Notes: generated by a model from the letters alone, not told the origin. Counted from the first letter of the stretch, positions 22,764-36,200 are shown. The stretch is DNA of 64,000 nt from Liquidambar formosana (GCA_039720395.1 CM077824.1:20297046-20361045); one strand, 5' to 3'. Translations and numbers: made by a program.

Positions 22764-22990
22764 TGCAGAGAGAGGTGAGCAGAATGAGGTCGAAAGACGT
22801 ATCGAATGGCTTGGAAAGATGGCGTACAGATGACAAACCGAACAATAGGAACCCACCGGCGAGACCTCTCTCTGATATGCTGTAACAGGCCCCTGCCTGG
22901 AGAGGACGAGGAAGTAGAGTGACTCAGAGAGGAAGTACAGTGAGAAGGAAAGAGAGTGAATGAACATGCGTTTTGCGTTTAAATTTTGGG
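22764..22990 (-). promoter_or_regulatory. Putative 5'UTR and proximal promoter of the MORC gene
   Basis: A CT-rich tract on the minus strand just upstream of the proposed ATG is typical of plant leaders. No clear TATA box could be fixed, and the call depends on the tentative first exon. Confidence 0.35.
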
Positions 22991-23179
22991 GGAATTACAC
23001 ATAGGTCCTGCTACGGCACACAATTACATTTCAATTACACTTAGTAGTCATTCTTAGTTTAGTTAGCAGTCATTTACTTGTAAATTAATAATCATTTATA
23101 TTGAATTGTAATTGTTTGCCCATAGCCATTTGATGCCTACTACCGTTAACATTACACTAAGTTTGTGAGTTTCTACAAA

Positions 23180-23355
23180 CGATAGCTCCTTGTATTGTAG
23201 TTAAGTAGTATTTCTCTCATTTGTTAAGTAAGTGATCTTGAGTTTAAACTTATGAAAAAATATTAATATTCATTTGTTGATGTTAAAAGAGGTTTAGGGA
23301 TAAGGTTAGATTCTATGTTTCAATTGATTGTCAAAAAAAAAAAAAAAAAAAAATC
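23180..23355 (+). mobile_element. SINE-like element with A tail
   Basis: A B-box-like GATCTTGAGTTTAAACTT segment is followed by a body ending CAATTGATTGTC and about 19 A residues. The 3' half matches the element at 26590-26890. The 5' end is uncertain. Confidence 0.55.
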
Positions 23356-23441
23356 CAAATATAATAAGATTAATTTTCTATGCACCCAACTAATCCTTGG
23401 TCATTCCACATGCGTCGAACAATTACGTAGGATGACCTTGA

Positions 23442-24859
23442 GGCAGCGTTTAGTTCATGGGTTTGATTCCGAGAAAGAGGTTTGATTCCTAATTCTAGTG
23501 TTTGGTACAACTTCTTTCTTGGGAAACCTTCATTCCTCCTGTGTTAGGATTCCCACAAAAGGAGGGTAAGTTGCAAATGGATACTCAAGCTTGACTTTTA
23601 CAATAAAATATAATAACGAGCGTGTCCTTACATTTTCTAACAACAAATTGATAATTCCTTCCCATGTCCTTCCCAATCTCCCAAAACACGATCCACTTTT
23701 TGCCTCAGATGTAGCAGCCAACAAACCTCCATTACATCTCCATCGATAACAACCTTTATCACTAGAGACAACAACGACCTTCATCACTAGCAACGACGAC
23801 AACCTTCAAAATGGATTTTCTCTATTCATCTCTATTTCTTTTCTTTTTTTTCTTCTCTTCTTTTATAGATCTAAAATGAGGGTTTTTTGAACTAAGATTT
23901 TCCGGTTGGATTGGTTGCGATGGAGAAGGCTAGTAGTGATTTTGTTGGAAATCGAGAAATGCCCATGGTGAGAAGGTGTGTGGTTGGCCAGATTAGAGGT
24001 GTGGCTAGTTGTGGATTTCGTGGGAGATGGAGAAATGCCTGTAGTGATTGGGTGTGGGTTTCGTCGATCACCTCTTTTCATGAGGTTGCAAAGCACCATC
24101 GTCACCATTTCCTTGGCATAACCCATCGTCACCATCTCCTTTTCCTCCCCAATCGTCGTCTCACTTTATGCCCAATCTAATCCATGGCATACCACCTCTA
24201 TAGCAAAACACAGATTTGAGGTATTTTCAATTGTTTCATTTGTTGGGGAAGGTTGGAATTGTTTGGGATGATAGAAATGGGGAGGGGGTGGTTGTGATGG
24301 AGAAGATGAGGAAAGTGAAAGCAATGATAGTGTCCGGCAGTGAGGGTGGTGTAGATGAGAAAGACAGAGATGAAGATTATGTTAGTGGTGGGTTTTTTTC
24401 TTTTTCTTTTTTGTATTAGTCCATTGACATGGCTACTATGACTGATTTGGTCAACTATATTATATAATAGTCAACTAAATCACACGAATTAAGCGTACTT
24501 AAGTGCCTTTTCGTGGGGTTTCATCTTTTTCTTCTTTATTTCATTTTTCTAACTCTATTTTACACCTACTCATCCACTATAACCAAGAAAACCAAGAAAT
24601 TGCTCTAAGCATCCATGACCAAGAGAACCATGTTTTCAATTGGTGTTCTTTCATGCCAAAAGGTAATGTAGGAATTTCATAATCATACGAATCAGGTTCC
24701 TGACCCAACCAAACAAGGAATTGGGAATGTTAAAAGGAATCTTATTACCATTTCCCAACTAACCAAACATGGGAATGGATAATGTTAATAATATTCCCAT
24801 TCTAGTGTAATGTGCTACTCCGAGGTATAGGACTCCGATTCTGGGAACCAAATGCACCC
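23442..24859. mobile_element. Harbinger/Tourist-like non-autonomous element
   Basis: The ends are imperfect inverted repeats: GGCAGCGTTTAGTTC at the left and the complement of GGGTGCATTTGGTTCCC at the right. They are flanked by tga (23439-23441) and taa (24860-24862), close to the 3-bp TWA duplication of that superfamily. The frames inside (for example 23911-24180) lack transposase motifs. Confidence 0.55.
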
Positions 24860-25214
24860 TAAGGGGGAATATAAGAGTTGAATCCAAAATATTTTACTTG
24901 GAAAAAGGCCTCAAGAGGCGAAAACCCACTCGATTGGTCCACATCCTAAGGGTTGAATAAAACTAATTTTAGGATAATAATATAAACCGATTTAGAAATT
25001 AATTTCGCATATTTTGTATAAGGGAAATGGTTGCATGACAGAAGCAATGACAATCTTAAATCATGAACACAAAAAATAATAAACCATGAATTTTTTTTAA
25101 GAGGAACAAAACCAATTTGTGGTCATGACTTGACTGTCAATGACAGTCTGTCATGCTAGCACCACCCTTTGTAAAAAAATGAGGCAAACAACACATTTTT
25201 TGTATAAAAAAAAA

Positions 25215-26531
25215 GGGAAATTAGCAATAACCCCTATTAGGAGAATGATTTTAACCAAAACCCCACTATAAAAGTTTTTAATTCCATAAACCCTTTTTTA
25301 AAGGTTTTTTTTTTTTTTTTTTTTTTGTGTGATAAGGTAAGTAGTATTTTTAGTATACCATTTTTAACCTTTTTTTGACTTTTCAATATTGTTTATACCA
25401 GATTTTAGGAAGGGCAGATTCCATGCAAAATGTGTAACGGTTTTTTTTTGGGGGGGGGGGGGGGTGGGTTCCATTTGTGGGAGAGAAATCTTTGGGATAT
25501 TGTATTTCTATCTCTTCAGGTTATCGTCTTCTTCAATCGTCTGCAGCCATTGTCAAAGCTTGATAAAGCTTCAATGGTGGTTTTACTCCAAGTACCAATT
25601 TCAGCAACGACGATGCAGCGAACGAGGTGTGCTCAAGCATCAATGGAGGATTTTTTTCATTATTTGGTTCTAGTTTAGAGTGTTCGGCAACCCTAGTTTT
25701 TCGTTTCCTATAAGTGATTCATTTTCTTTGAAACTTCATTGTTTTAGTATGTTTTCAAATAGGTTCTAGATTTTTCTTGATTTCTTAGAATCATATCCCC
25801 ATATTTTGTTTTCATTTTTTTCTTTTATGTTGTTTGTAGTTGATTTTTTATACAACCTGACAAATAGATTCAAACATTTTGAGTTTTGCTGCATTTTTTT
25901 GGTTTGTTTGTTCTAATATGCTGATTTTTTCTACATTTTTTCGATGCAAGTGTAATTCAGTTTTATGCTGATGACAATAACATGATATTGTCATCAGTTT
26001 AGTTTATGATTATTTAACTTATGAATAGTAACACGATACTGTTGGGATTATTTTACACATGCTAGTATGTTTCTATATATACCTATATGGGTATATGGTT
26101 TGATTTCTATATATATACTGATTTTTTTTTTGCATTTTTTCAATGTAAGTGTAACACGATACTGTTGGGATTATTTTACACATACTAGTATGTTTCTATA
26201 TATACCTATATGTTTATATGGTTTTATTTTTAAGTATATAGTAAATTGTTTTAATTTCATATATTTGGAATGTGATTTTATGTGTTTGGAAGGTTGTTTT
26301 TTATTGGGATTCTATTTCTATATAAGTCGTCGGAAATTATGGTGGGTTTCTTAATGTATCCATAATTTTTGGGTATAAAAAGTACAATGGCATGGTTGTA
26401 AATACTTCCAACAGTAAAATGAAGGGCTTTTTGGTCCGTATGAGGTTGAAAGGGGTTTTTACAAAATTGATTCTTATTTAAGGCTTATCGTAAAAGGAGT
26501 CTTATACATAGGGGTTTTGACTAAAATTCCC
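25215..26531. mobile_element. Mutator-like non-autonomous element
   Basis: The inverted ends are GGGAAATTAGCAATAACCCC and the complement of GGGAATTTTAGTCAAAACCC. The flanks are A-rich 9-mers (8/9 alike), compatible with but not proof of a 9-bp duplication. The interior carries a tandem duplication of about 123 bp (from 26031 and from 26154). Confidence 0.5.
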
Positions 26532-26589
26532 TAAAAAAAATGAATTGAAATTCTAAATCAATTCCACTTAATATTAGTGTTTGGAATAA

Positions 26590-26890
26590 AACTGATAATG
26601 ACTAATGGCATGATAATCTAGTGGCATTTGCCTCATTTGCTAAGTGAGTGATCGCAAGTTGCCAATGCCTCAGTGGCCTAATGACACTTCTCCTCTTCTA
26701 TGTGGGAGAAGGTTCTAGGTTCAATTTTTAGTAGTGTTGAGTTAATTTAATGGATTTGTTAACTATGTTACCACAAAAAAAGGTGATCCTTCGTTCTATT
26801 TTATAGAAAAGCGTTGATACTCATTTGTTGATTCTAAGGGAAGTTAGGAGTAAAGGTAAATTTTATCAATTGTTAAAAAAAGAAAAAAAA
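26590..26890 (+). mobile_element. SINE interrupted by a second SINE-like insert
   Basis: The outer element matches 23180-23355: CTCATTTGCTAAGTGAGTG, then a 3' half with CATTTGTTGATTCTAAGG and an A-rich end. Between the halves (about 26657-26781) lies a different tRNA-like unit: CCTCAGTGGCCTAATG as A box, GGTTCTAGGTTCAA as B box, and an A tail. The possible target duplication around the insert is poorly preserved (9/13). Confidence 0.5.
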
Positions 26891-27028
26891 TTGAGAATGA
26901 ATTTAATTATTTCTTATATTACTCCATTTGAAGTAAATTCTTGATATAAATCAATATCCCATATCAAGTGCACTGCACCTGTTGCAGTGTACTAAAAAAT
27001 TCTTACTTATGACTTGTATTTTACGAAA

Positions 27029-28985
27029 GGGAGAGGTTATTGTCAACACATAAGTTGCTGTTCCCCCCTCACTACTTTATTCCCCTCACATTTTGCTGTA
27101 ACTACCCCACCATATTCCTAAAATACCCTTCTAATTAAAATATAAAGATTATGGACCAAGCTATTACCACCACATAAAATGCTCTAAGCCTCCCATTAAT
27201 TAACATAATTTGTTAAATTCTTTATATCCAAATGTACATTTACCATTAAGGACAGTGTCTACTAAAAGACCTAAATGAAATTTTCCTATCTTCACCCTGC
27301 TCCACCCCCAACTCCAAAAATATTACATCATCTATAAACTTCATACTTTCACAAACCCTAACACCCTTGACACCAAATCAATATGTACATGAAATATTAG
27401 TATTTATCATGTTAAATTGAATAATGGACAAGAAAAGCATTGCTAGAGATGGTATTAGAAATCAAAAGGTGAATATTTATACATTTTTTGTCAAGTTTAA
27501 CTTCAGTTTTTTGTATGCTGAATTTTGCCTTGTTGAATTCTCGACTCCGAACATGTTTAAAATATTCATTTCTGTAACACTGAATGCTTTCAACACGTTT
27601 CAATTTGTAAATCCAAACAACTTTCTTTTTTTCCGTTTTACAACTTCGAATGCCTTAACAGCATTAATCACGTTTTAGGATTGTTTGGTTATGTAACTCC
27701 AAACAATTGGCTAGTGTTCAACTCTAAGAATTCAAACAATCTTTTGTTGTTCCATTTTAAAACACCGAACAACTTAACTATACAAATCTCATTTTAAAAT
27801 TGTTTGTTTATGTAATTGTGAACGGATTATTAAGTGTTCGTGTTTATAAGTCTAAACAACTAAGCGGTGTTCGATTTTAAAGGTCCGAAAGGTGGAGTGG
27901 AAAATGGTTTTCAAATTTTTTAATAAAGGTGTTTTAAGAAGATAGGGGGTGCTTACAGCAAAATTTGAGGGGATTTAATTAGTGGGAGGGTTTAGAGTAT
28001 TTTATGTGGTAGCAATAGCATAAACCAAAGATTATATCCACCCTACAATCTCATTTTACTACAACCACGCTTTCTCTCTTGTCTCTATGTTTGGACGCCA
28101 TAGCTAATGTTGTTTCCTTCACGACACACCAGAATTGCAAGTATACATTGGAAATCATATATTATCTTGATGAAGTGAATGACTAATCTTTATTCACTAC
28201 ACTCTCGTATCACTCCCTCTGTCCCATTGCTTCGTTCTATTCTGAGTTGACAACGACAGTCACTGGAACAACGCCCATACATCGGAAAATGCCTCTATTT
28301 TTATTATTTATTTATTTATTTAGCTAAAGTATGTTCAGTCTCGCGAATCTAAACTTGTTGGATACATTCGAATAGTGATGATGAAACACTTTAGAACTGT
28401 TCATTTTTGTAACTCCAAATGGTTTTTTAAGTGTTCAGTTTTATAAATCCTAACATGTGTTAGGAATTTCAAAAATGAATAACATGAAGCTATTTGGATT
28501 TATAGAACTAAACACTTAAAAAGGTGTTTAGAGTTATAGAAACGAATAAGCCAAAAGTGCTCGATCGTCATTATTTGAACTTGTCCAACAAGTTTGAATT
28601 CACAAGATTGAATACAACGAACTTTAGTCCAAAAAAAGAAAAAGATAAAACTCGAAAAAAAAAAATGCTTAAATACATATTTTTGGTTACTATAGTCATC
28701 CCTAATATTGCTTTGCCTGTCCATTTTTTAATATAACATGAAAAACACTAATTTTTAATGTCTATATGGATTTTGAGTTACGATTGTTAGGGTTTGTGAG
28801 AAAATGAAGTTTAAAGATGAATGTGTGTAATTTTTTTAAAGTTGAGGTGGGGTAGGGGATAAGCCTTCAAGTATTAGTAGACATGTTTTCAACGGTAAAT
28901 GTACATTTGAAAATAAAAATAATAACATTTTATTTTAATTAAAAGGGGGCTTAGAGTACTTTATGTGGTAATAATAGTCTGATCC
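27029..28985. mobile_element. Mutator-like element B (outer)
   Basis: It is bordered by tttacgaaa (27020-27028) and tttatgaaa (28986-28994), a 9-bp duplication with one change. The right end matches the long inverted repeat of element A for about 200 bp (Mutator-type terminal repeats are often this long). No transposase is recognised. Confidence 0.6.
27153..28026. mobile_element. Mutator-like element A, nested in B
   Basis: An 874-bp element with inverted ends of about 50 bp (GGACCAAGCTATTACCACCA left; complement of GGTTTATGCTATTGCTACCA right) and a perfect 9-bp target duplication aaagattat at 27144-27152 and 28027-28035. The middle consists of degenerate repeats around ACTCCAAACAATT words. 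It has no transposase. Confidence 0.85.
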
Positions 28986-29117
28986 TTTATGAAATTTACT
29001 GTTAGATTAAATACTCTTCTCATGTAAGCAATCCATGCTAAAAATTAAGTTGATCTAAGATTGATTGATATTCGATCAAAAACTAATATTTTTTAATTAA
29101 TAACAATTGCTCATGTA

Positions 29118-29630
29118 TAAACCTATATTTTAACTTGTAAACATGTTATACATATTGCATATAGCAAATAAATCACAGGTCTAAGAATTACCTCTTGCAA
29201 AAGAGACCCGAAAAGGACCATCGCTCATCGTTACGAGCCTGTGGGTTGCCGTATGACATCTGAATGTTGTGAACACAAACCAAGCCTTCGTGTATGCTCT
29301 ACCATCGTTGTGTAAGGCGTAGAGATCGCTATTAGAGTCCTCTTTCTATTCCACACTTCTAAATCCATAAAGTCATGGTGATGCCTTAGAGATAATACTA
29401 AAGACAGAAGGGAGAGTGGCTGTACAAAATAATAGAGGATGCATAGAAAGGCCAACCCTAATCTATAGAGAAAGCCACCTCAAATAGTTTCCTATGAGTC
29501 CTAAACCTAATAAGACTAAGGTTCTACACATAATAGGAAGCCCACTCAATAGGAAACTATTCGTAAGGTCTAGCACCCTGCTTGTGGACGGACCATAATT
29601 TCAGGTCACGTACTCGACCCAAATATTAAC
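29118..29630 (-). repeat. 3' LTR of the copia element
   Basis: On the minus strand the LTR begins TGTTAATATTTGGGTCG at 29630, directly after the purine tract GAGTGGGAGA. It matches 46032-46378 over most of its length. The far end near 29118 is uncertain. Confidence 0.75.
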
Positions 29631-30779
29631 ATCTCCCACTCACCTATGTAAGATGAGTTAAATCCAAAATCTCTCTTAATTTCCCTAATACTCATCTCCT
29701 CATATAGGAAATGTAGAGTGCGACCTTACGAGAAGAACGCACAAACATAGGAACAAAAATGTTAAGTCTGATCACCACACTAACAAGAACGCATCACTTG
29801 AAGGCATCTTATATATGCCCCTGGACAATCCATAAAACGCTGGATTAAGCACTCATTAATCCCTCATAAATATAAAAACAGTACTGCATCTCACATATAT
29901 CCAATGTACCCATGTCTCATATCATCACAAATACGATATAGACGCTGGCTAGCTAATGAGTCACAAAGTATGATGTAATATCAAATCATCTTCTTTAAGC
30001 CTTCCTACCAATCCAATTCAACTCAATCGCTTTCCTAGACATGTCCCCATAAGACTGAATTGTTTCCTGGCCTTTGGAAAAGATACTAAAGTAGCATCAT
30101 CAAGTATCCTCTTCATGACATAGTCTCAGGTTAAAAAGGGCACAAAGACGAATCAAAGTGATTATGTGGCTCACATAGTGATGAAGCAGGGATCCATTCA
30201 TCATTCCTACTATCGGTCAATATAAAATATACAGTATGAAATGTATGCTATGGCATTAACTCATAAAAATGAGCATGTCACTAGAAGAAGAAGCGAAAGA
30301 ACACCATACGAATCTTAGTCCAATCGCTACTAAAGCGTCTGACCTGAGTTTTCCAGCCCAGTCGCTTTCTTAGTGCCTACCTGAAATCTCACATTCGACT
30401 ATAAACAGGCTATATAGAGTTGTGGAAAAACTAGCTCTATGTTTGATCTAATAAAGATCTCATATTAACTCAATCTAAAGCGACATATAATATAGCAACT
30501 GTATATCTTGTTCGCCATTTAGGGCGTCAAAGATATAAACGTCTCATCTTGCTCGCTAATTCAGCGCAAAGGTGAATCACCCGTGTGAGTGAGTCAATTA
30601 AAGCCCAGTGACATATTACAAAGATGTGTACAAAAATGATATCAACATCTCATAAAGCACTAAAGGAATGAACATCAATCTTAAATAATAATGTTAATCA
30701 CAAATTAAATGTCTAAGCATATCAAATCCTATAAAGTTCAATTCTTTTCACATGAAAAAAATGAAAACATCTCTAGCAA

Positions 30780-31300
30780 TTAACTTAATTATAAAATCAG
30801 ACATTATGATACTAGTGGAGAAATTCTTTAAGACCACTTCCCTTTGCGTAACCATATCTCAAACAAAGTATAATCAAATATCTCTGTGTTTGGTTCTACC
30901 ATAATATTAGGGATCATTCGTACATTCTAGGATTGATAAACAATCAAAATTACAAGCTCCTTATAGCTGTAAAACCTAAACATTGCAAAGATCACCTTAA
31001 CTAAACAACATCCTGAACAATCGTTGAGCAAGCTATATTCTCCGACTCCATCAGGGATAAGGCAATGCGAGTCTACTTCTTACCACAAAAAGAAGCACCT
31101 TCACCTCTAAGAATAAAAACACGTAACCGGAGGTGCACTTATGCACATTTTAATAAATAGCCTAATCTCCATCGCTGTAACATCTCAATCCTAAGTCTCC
31201 ACTATAATGACATAGAACAAGGTCAACGGTCTCATAAATGTATCGAAGAAACGTAATAGCTGCTATCCAAAGAACGAGTTCAAGAAGCTCTGATGATGAC
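30780..31300 (-). pseudogene. Copia RNase H remnant
   Basis: The minus-strand reading contains ALSLMESENIACSTIVQDVV, matching the copia RNase H segment that normally reads ALST.EAEY, and further down DMVTQREVVL, the usual end of the domain. Several stops are present. Confidence 0.75.
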
Positions 31301-31461
31301 TAATAATACCAAATACATGTATGTTTGGACGCATACACAACATCACGTACTAAAAACTTCCTATTGTAGCTACATATGGTACTGTGGACATGTGATTCTT
31401 TTCTTTATCACTTTTAGGAAATTAGTTTAGGCTTAAAGTGCAACCCTTTACTATTGGAGTG

Positions 31462-33032
31462 TGTAGACATCCTATTTTGTCCTTACATTTTGGTGGTGAG
31501 TTCCTAATAATGAGGTCTATGATGTTTATTGTCAATTTGGGTCTATTTTCTGCAAACAAAGCAAGCAAGTGGGTTAGTAGGAGAAGTTAGGTATGGGAAA
31601 TATAAAAAAGGTGGGGAAGGTAATCTTCTATAAAAAGAGAAGTGGGATGGTAGGTGTATGTGAGAAAATATAAAAGAAAGGTAAGGAAGGTAATCTTCCG
31701 TAAGAGAAAAGGAAGTGGGATGTTAGGTGAGGGAAAGAAATAAGGAAGACGATGACCAACTTCCCATCACAGTTGAGAGGTTGTCAAGGATAGTCTTTTG
31801 TGAGGAAGATCATCTTCTATAAGAAAAGGAGTGGGATGGTAGGTAGAGGAAAGGAATAAAGAAGAGGATGGCCAGCTTTCAATCAGAGTTGAAAGGTTGT
31901 CAGGGATAGTTTTCTGTGAGGAAAATAATCATCAGGCAGGCACTACGCCTCGTTTATAATGAAGAAGGAAGTAAGGAGTGAGGTTAGTGGTGATGATCCT
32001 ACACTGAGAATTTTCCCTATAAATAGAGAGAGCTTTAAGGAGCTTAGCATAGGAGAAAAAAGAGGATTCCTATATTGAGAGGGCGTTATACTGATGGAGA
32101 GGGAATGGTGAGAAAAAAAATAGGGAGAACATAACAGAGAGTTAATTAGTGAGGAAAGGAAAAAACTTGTTGAAGTCAAAGGAAGAGACACTGCCGAGTT
32201 AGCAGTGGACCTGAGGGATAGTCTGAACACCTAACCTGCTTTATTTGCAAGAGGTATAAACATATTTTTTATAGTAGAATTGCATAAATTGTTTAAATAG
32301 TAATTTTGTTACATGCAAAATCTGTTCTGACTAACCCCTTTGCAAGAAAGTCGGTTTAATCATGGGGAAGGTAAATTAGTGAAGTCATGCGTACGCATGT
32401 TTATGCCATGCGTGTGCATGACAAATCATGTGTACGCATATTTATAGTATGCGTACGCATGATCATTTTGTTCCCCGGATTTTTGTTATTTTTATTAGTA
32501 TAATCATTACTTCCATTATTGCTTTTTCATCATTATTTTCATTATATTAATATCCTTTTACTATTCATTTGATTATTAAATTGAGTCATGAAAATATGTA
32601 CGCATTATCATAGTTTATTTTAACTTGCATTTGTTTATTTCATGTTTTACATGTCTTTTATTTATCTCATGTTTCGCATGCCTTGTTTATATATATTCTT
32701 TTATTGTTTTGTGTTAGTAATATGACATTCGTGCGTGTTTTGCATGATATAAAGTAATCTAGATTAAATTAAAATATTAAATATGGTTAATGAATACACA
32801 ATGAGGGCCGGTTTATTATCGGACATTGTTGGGTGCCTAATACCTTCCCAATATGTACCTTAACTCCGAACCTTTCTCTGATAAACAAAATTGTTCCTAG
32901 GCCTTTCCAAGTGGCAACTTTCATTCCTATGCTGATCCCTCGGGGTTAGCACCACCATCAGAAGCAAAGAGCCTGTAAAATATTGGTAAAAAAGGAAAGA
33001 GCGAGCGCGTGGTGAAAACCGGTGCGCTCACA
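31462..33032 (+). mobile_element. Solo LTR (TGTAGACATCC family) inside copia RT
   Basis: A 1571-bp LTR begins TGTAGACATCC and ends GCGCTCACA, with a perfect 5-bp duplication gagtg (31457-31461 and 33033-33037). It separates the end of the copia reverse transcriptase from the sequence leading to RNase H; discounting the LTR and one target copy makes the two sides continuous in frame. Four TGCGTACGCA-like palindromes lie at 32386-32461. Relatives: 42173-44181 and, more distantly, 37310-40361. Confidence 0.9.
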
Positions 33033-33039
33033 GAGTGTC

Positions 33040-33270
33040 AATGAGTTTAGAGTTATACGTACGAAAACGTTCAAAAATCTTCCTAATGTAAGTCTCTAAA
33101 GACAAATTGAGAAGCGTCTTAGAAAAATCTCTAGCAATCTTAACTTCAAGCACATAATTTGCTTTGCTCATGTCATTCATCTCAAAATAAAGGACAACCA
33201 TTTCTTGGTAGCAACAATAGTCTCTATATCATTCCTAGCTATAAGGATGTTAGCAATATATAAAGAAAAA
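33040..33270 (-). pseudogene. Copia reverse transcriptase remnant
   Basis: It reads LYIANILIARNDIETI (the copia LYVDD box, catalytic Asp pair lost) and SKANYVLEVKIARD further on, typical of the copia RT C-terminal half. It is cut on both sides by inserted LTRs. Confidence 0.8.
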
Positions 33271-33284
33271 ATAAGGATATTTCC

Positions 33285-36200
33285 ATTGGACCACTCAAGA
33301 TAAATGTGCCACCTCATTTTTTTAAAGGAAACAAGGAAAATCCTAAAATGTTTTATTTTCCAAAACAAGTGACTTCCATGTTTAAAAATGGAAAGGCAAA
33401 AAGTCTTTCGAAAACCACAGATTGTGAATTCGGAGGCTAAGTTACGATATGGGAAGGTTCTAGGCAAAGCCTATAGGCACCCATATCGCCCTAAATGGTC
33501 TCTTAATTTAATTGGGCTAAATCAAATTCTTAAACACACATAAATCACCAATTATCATCATAAGACAGCATGCATATCATCCATTCATTCATCCACATAA
33601 GCAAGATAATAAAAGAGAAAAAAATATAAAAGAAGAAAAGGAAGAAAACTTAGGATACTTAGTATCCTAGGGCGGACTTGAACCTCACGAAGAGCGCATA
33701 CGTACTATGTATGGAAATACATGTATCAAAATCCACGTAGTTCGAAGGAATAGGGTTATAACCTAATAAAGGCTTATGGTAAACCCTAAGTTTCCTTTCA
33801 TAAAATATAAGGAGTTTCCAAAGATAAAATGATTCTCAAAAGATCTTTAGAAAATATGGTATTTTAAGAAAAGATAGAAACTTTCATTTGAAAAGGAATT
33901 TCTTTATACGAGGAAACCTTAGAGACTTACCATATCCCCCTATTATGAAATAACCTTAGGAGAGAGAAGGGAAAGTTTTAAGGAAGGAAAGGTGGATTAG
34001 GGCACTTTCAAACCCTACTTACCTTGAGCAAAAGCAACCTGTCAAAATAACCACCCTATTTCACAAGGTAATTACTTTATTTGCAAGATTTCTTCTTGTA
34101 ATAGCCAAAATAGTCACCCCACATTGGTAGGGTAATTGCACCTGTCATATCCCACTTTCTATGGGTTTAACCTGTCAAGCACCTGCAATTTGCATGCAAT
34201 ATACACCCAAAATACCAACAAACTAAACCAACTCTCAACCAAGCAATTATCATGCTAAAACATAGGCGATCACATGCTCAAAATATGACATCCATGACAA
34301 TAAACAAATCTGGACAGAATTGAAATAAAGTCTAAAATTACCCATAAGTTATGTGAATAACACGAATCATGAACTAATAGAAACCCTAATTCAACCCCAT
34401 ATGCAATGACATGCAAAAAACCCTAAAATCCACTATCATGAATGCAAAAAAATCATCATAGTTATTCTATATACAATACATATACATTAACTATGAAGAA
34501 AAAACCCTAAGCTATCATGCTATATGCAACTTTCCTAAAATAAGGATGATAAAAACCTAGAATCACAATTATGCTTTAAAACACATGAAATAACTCTAAA
34601 TCATGCAAAACCAATCATGAATGACATTCTAATCATGCAAATTAACTAATAGAAGTATCAACACATGATAAAAATGCAAGCTTGAACATGCAATAGAGCT
34701 ATTCTAAGCAAAATCCTAATTTCAACACAATAGAAACCCTAGAATCATAACTGTGCATTATATCACATTAAACAACCCCCTAGCATGCAAAACTAACCAT
34801 GAACAACATTCTAATCATGCATATTAACTAATAAAAGTATCAACACATGATAAAAATGCAAGCTTGAACATGAAATATAGCTATTCTAAGCAAAAACCCT
34901 AATTCAGCACAATAAAAACCCTAGAATCACAACCACACATAAAATCACATGGAATAACACTATGACATGCATAACTAACCATGAATGACATTCTTATCAC
35001 ATATATTAACCAATAGAAGTATCAACATATGATAAAAATCCAAACTTGAACATGAAATAATGCTATTCTAAGCAGAAACCCTAATTTCAATAGAAAAAAA
35101 AAGAGGTATACCTACGGTGGAGCCTATTTGCTGCTGTAGAACTCTTTTCTCCTCTTGTGAACAAGTTGAAAAGCTCTCCTTCAAGCCTCCAAGTAAAGCT
35201 CCAGCTCTTCTTGAAACTCTATCTCTCTATCTCCCACTCAGAAATTAGGTTAAATGGCTTAAGGATGGCTGTAATTGCCTCTAAGTGCCTCCCCTAGTGC
35301 TAAAGTATAGAGAGGTATTTATAGGGTTTGAAGGGAATCCCTCAATGACTATGATTAAAACCCTAAATATTGATCCAAGGATCCTTAGAGACTTCCTTGG
35401 GGCTCAAGTAGCTCAATTAAGGTTAAAAATAAGATGGAATGGTGGCTTGGAGGTGGAGTAGTTCGAGAAAATAGGAAGGATTCCCGCTTCAGCACACAAA
35501 AAAGGAAAGAGGCTCGGGTGACTACTTGGACTTGGGCGGCTAGCAGCCTGGGCCCAAGCGGCTAGCCGCCCAGGCCTAGGTGGTCACTCGAGGCCCTGTC
35601 ACCTCTTGACTATTCTGAGCCATTTTAGCTTCCAAATGTGTTTCAGGGCCCAAATCAACTCTGATTTTGACAAAACTGAAAGCCAAAACGACCGTGTTTT
35701 GAAGGGGAATATGATTTGAGATATTTTAGGGCAAAAATCTCTAGCCATGGCTGTATGGTTAGGTTTTACAAAGGCGGTTAACCGCTGTGCATCATTGTTG
35801 CTAAGCTTAGGTATGCACACAGGGTCGCACCGAATGCTTCCCAATTCAAAATTCAACCTTCCAAAACATATATAGGAATGAAATTAAAAGTAATCAAAGT
35901 CAAATGAGTGAGAATTGAGTGAAAACCATGAGTCGATTTAAGCTAACCCAAAGTGGGTCTCTTAACGAACCTGAACCATATTGAGCCATTCTAATCCCAA
36001 ACCATCAATTCATCAAATTAAACCCATAAATACCTCAAATGCATCCATATGAACTCTAATTGACAACTCGGAGATCATTTCAAGGTCAAATGGAAAGTTT
36101 GTGACTTAAAGGACGATTATGCCCCTTAAGTCACAAAAGTTCTTATTAACCCTCAAGATCAACTCCAAATCGAACCAAAATTCATACACATCATCCTCAA

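Noticed and set aside
22587..22967. Reading frame with a His-Thr run
   Set aside because: It is the GT/CA microsatellite and CT-rich leader read in one frame; no conserved motif.
29231..29455. Similar 74-76-residue frames at 29231-29455 and 45980-46210 as a gene family
   Set aside because: They are the same stretch of the two LTRs of the copia element.
34380..35060. Telomere-like AAACCCTAA words
   Set aside because: Scattered single occurrences within a 182-bp repeat, not a tandem telomere array.
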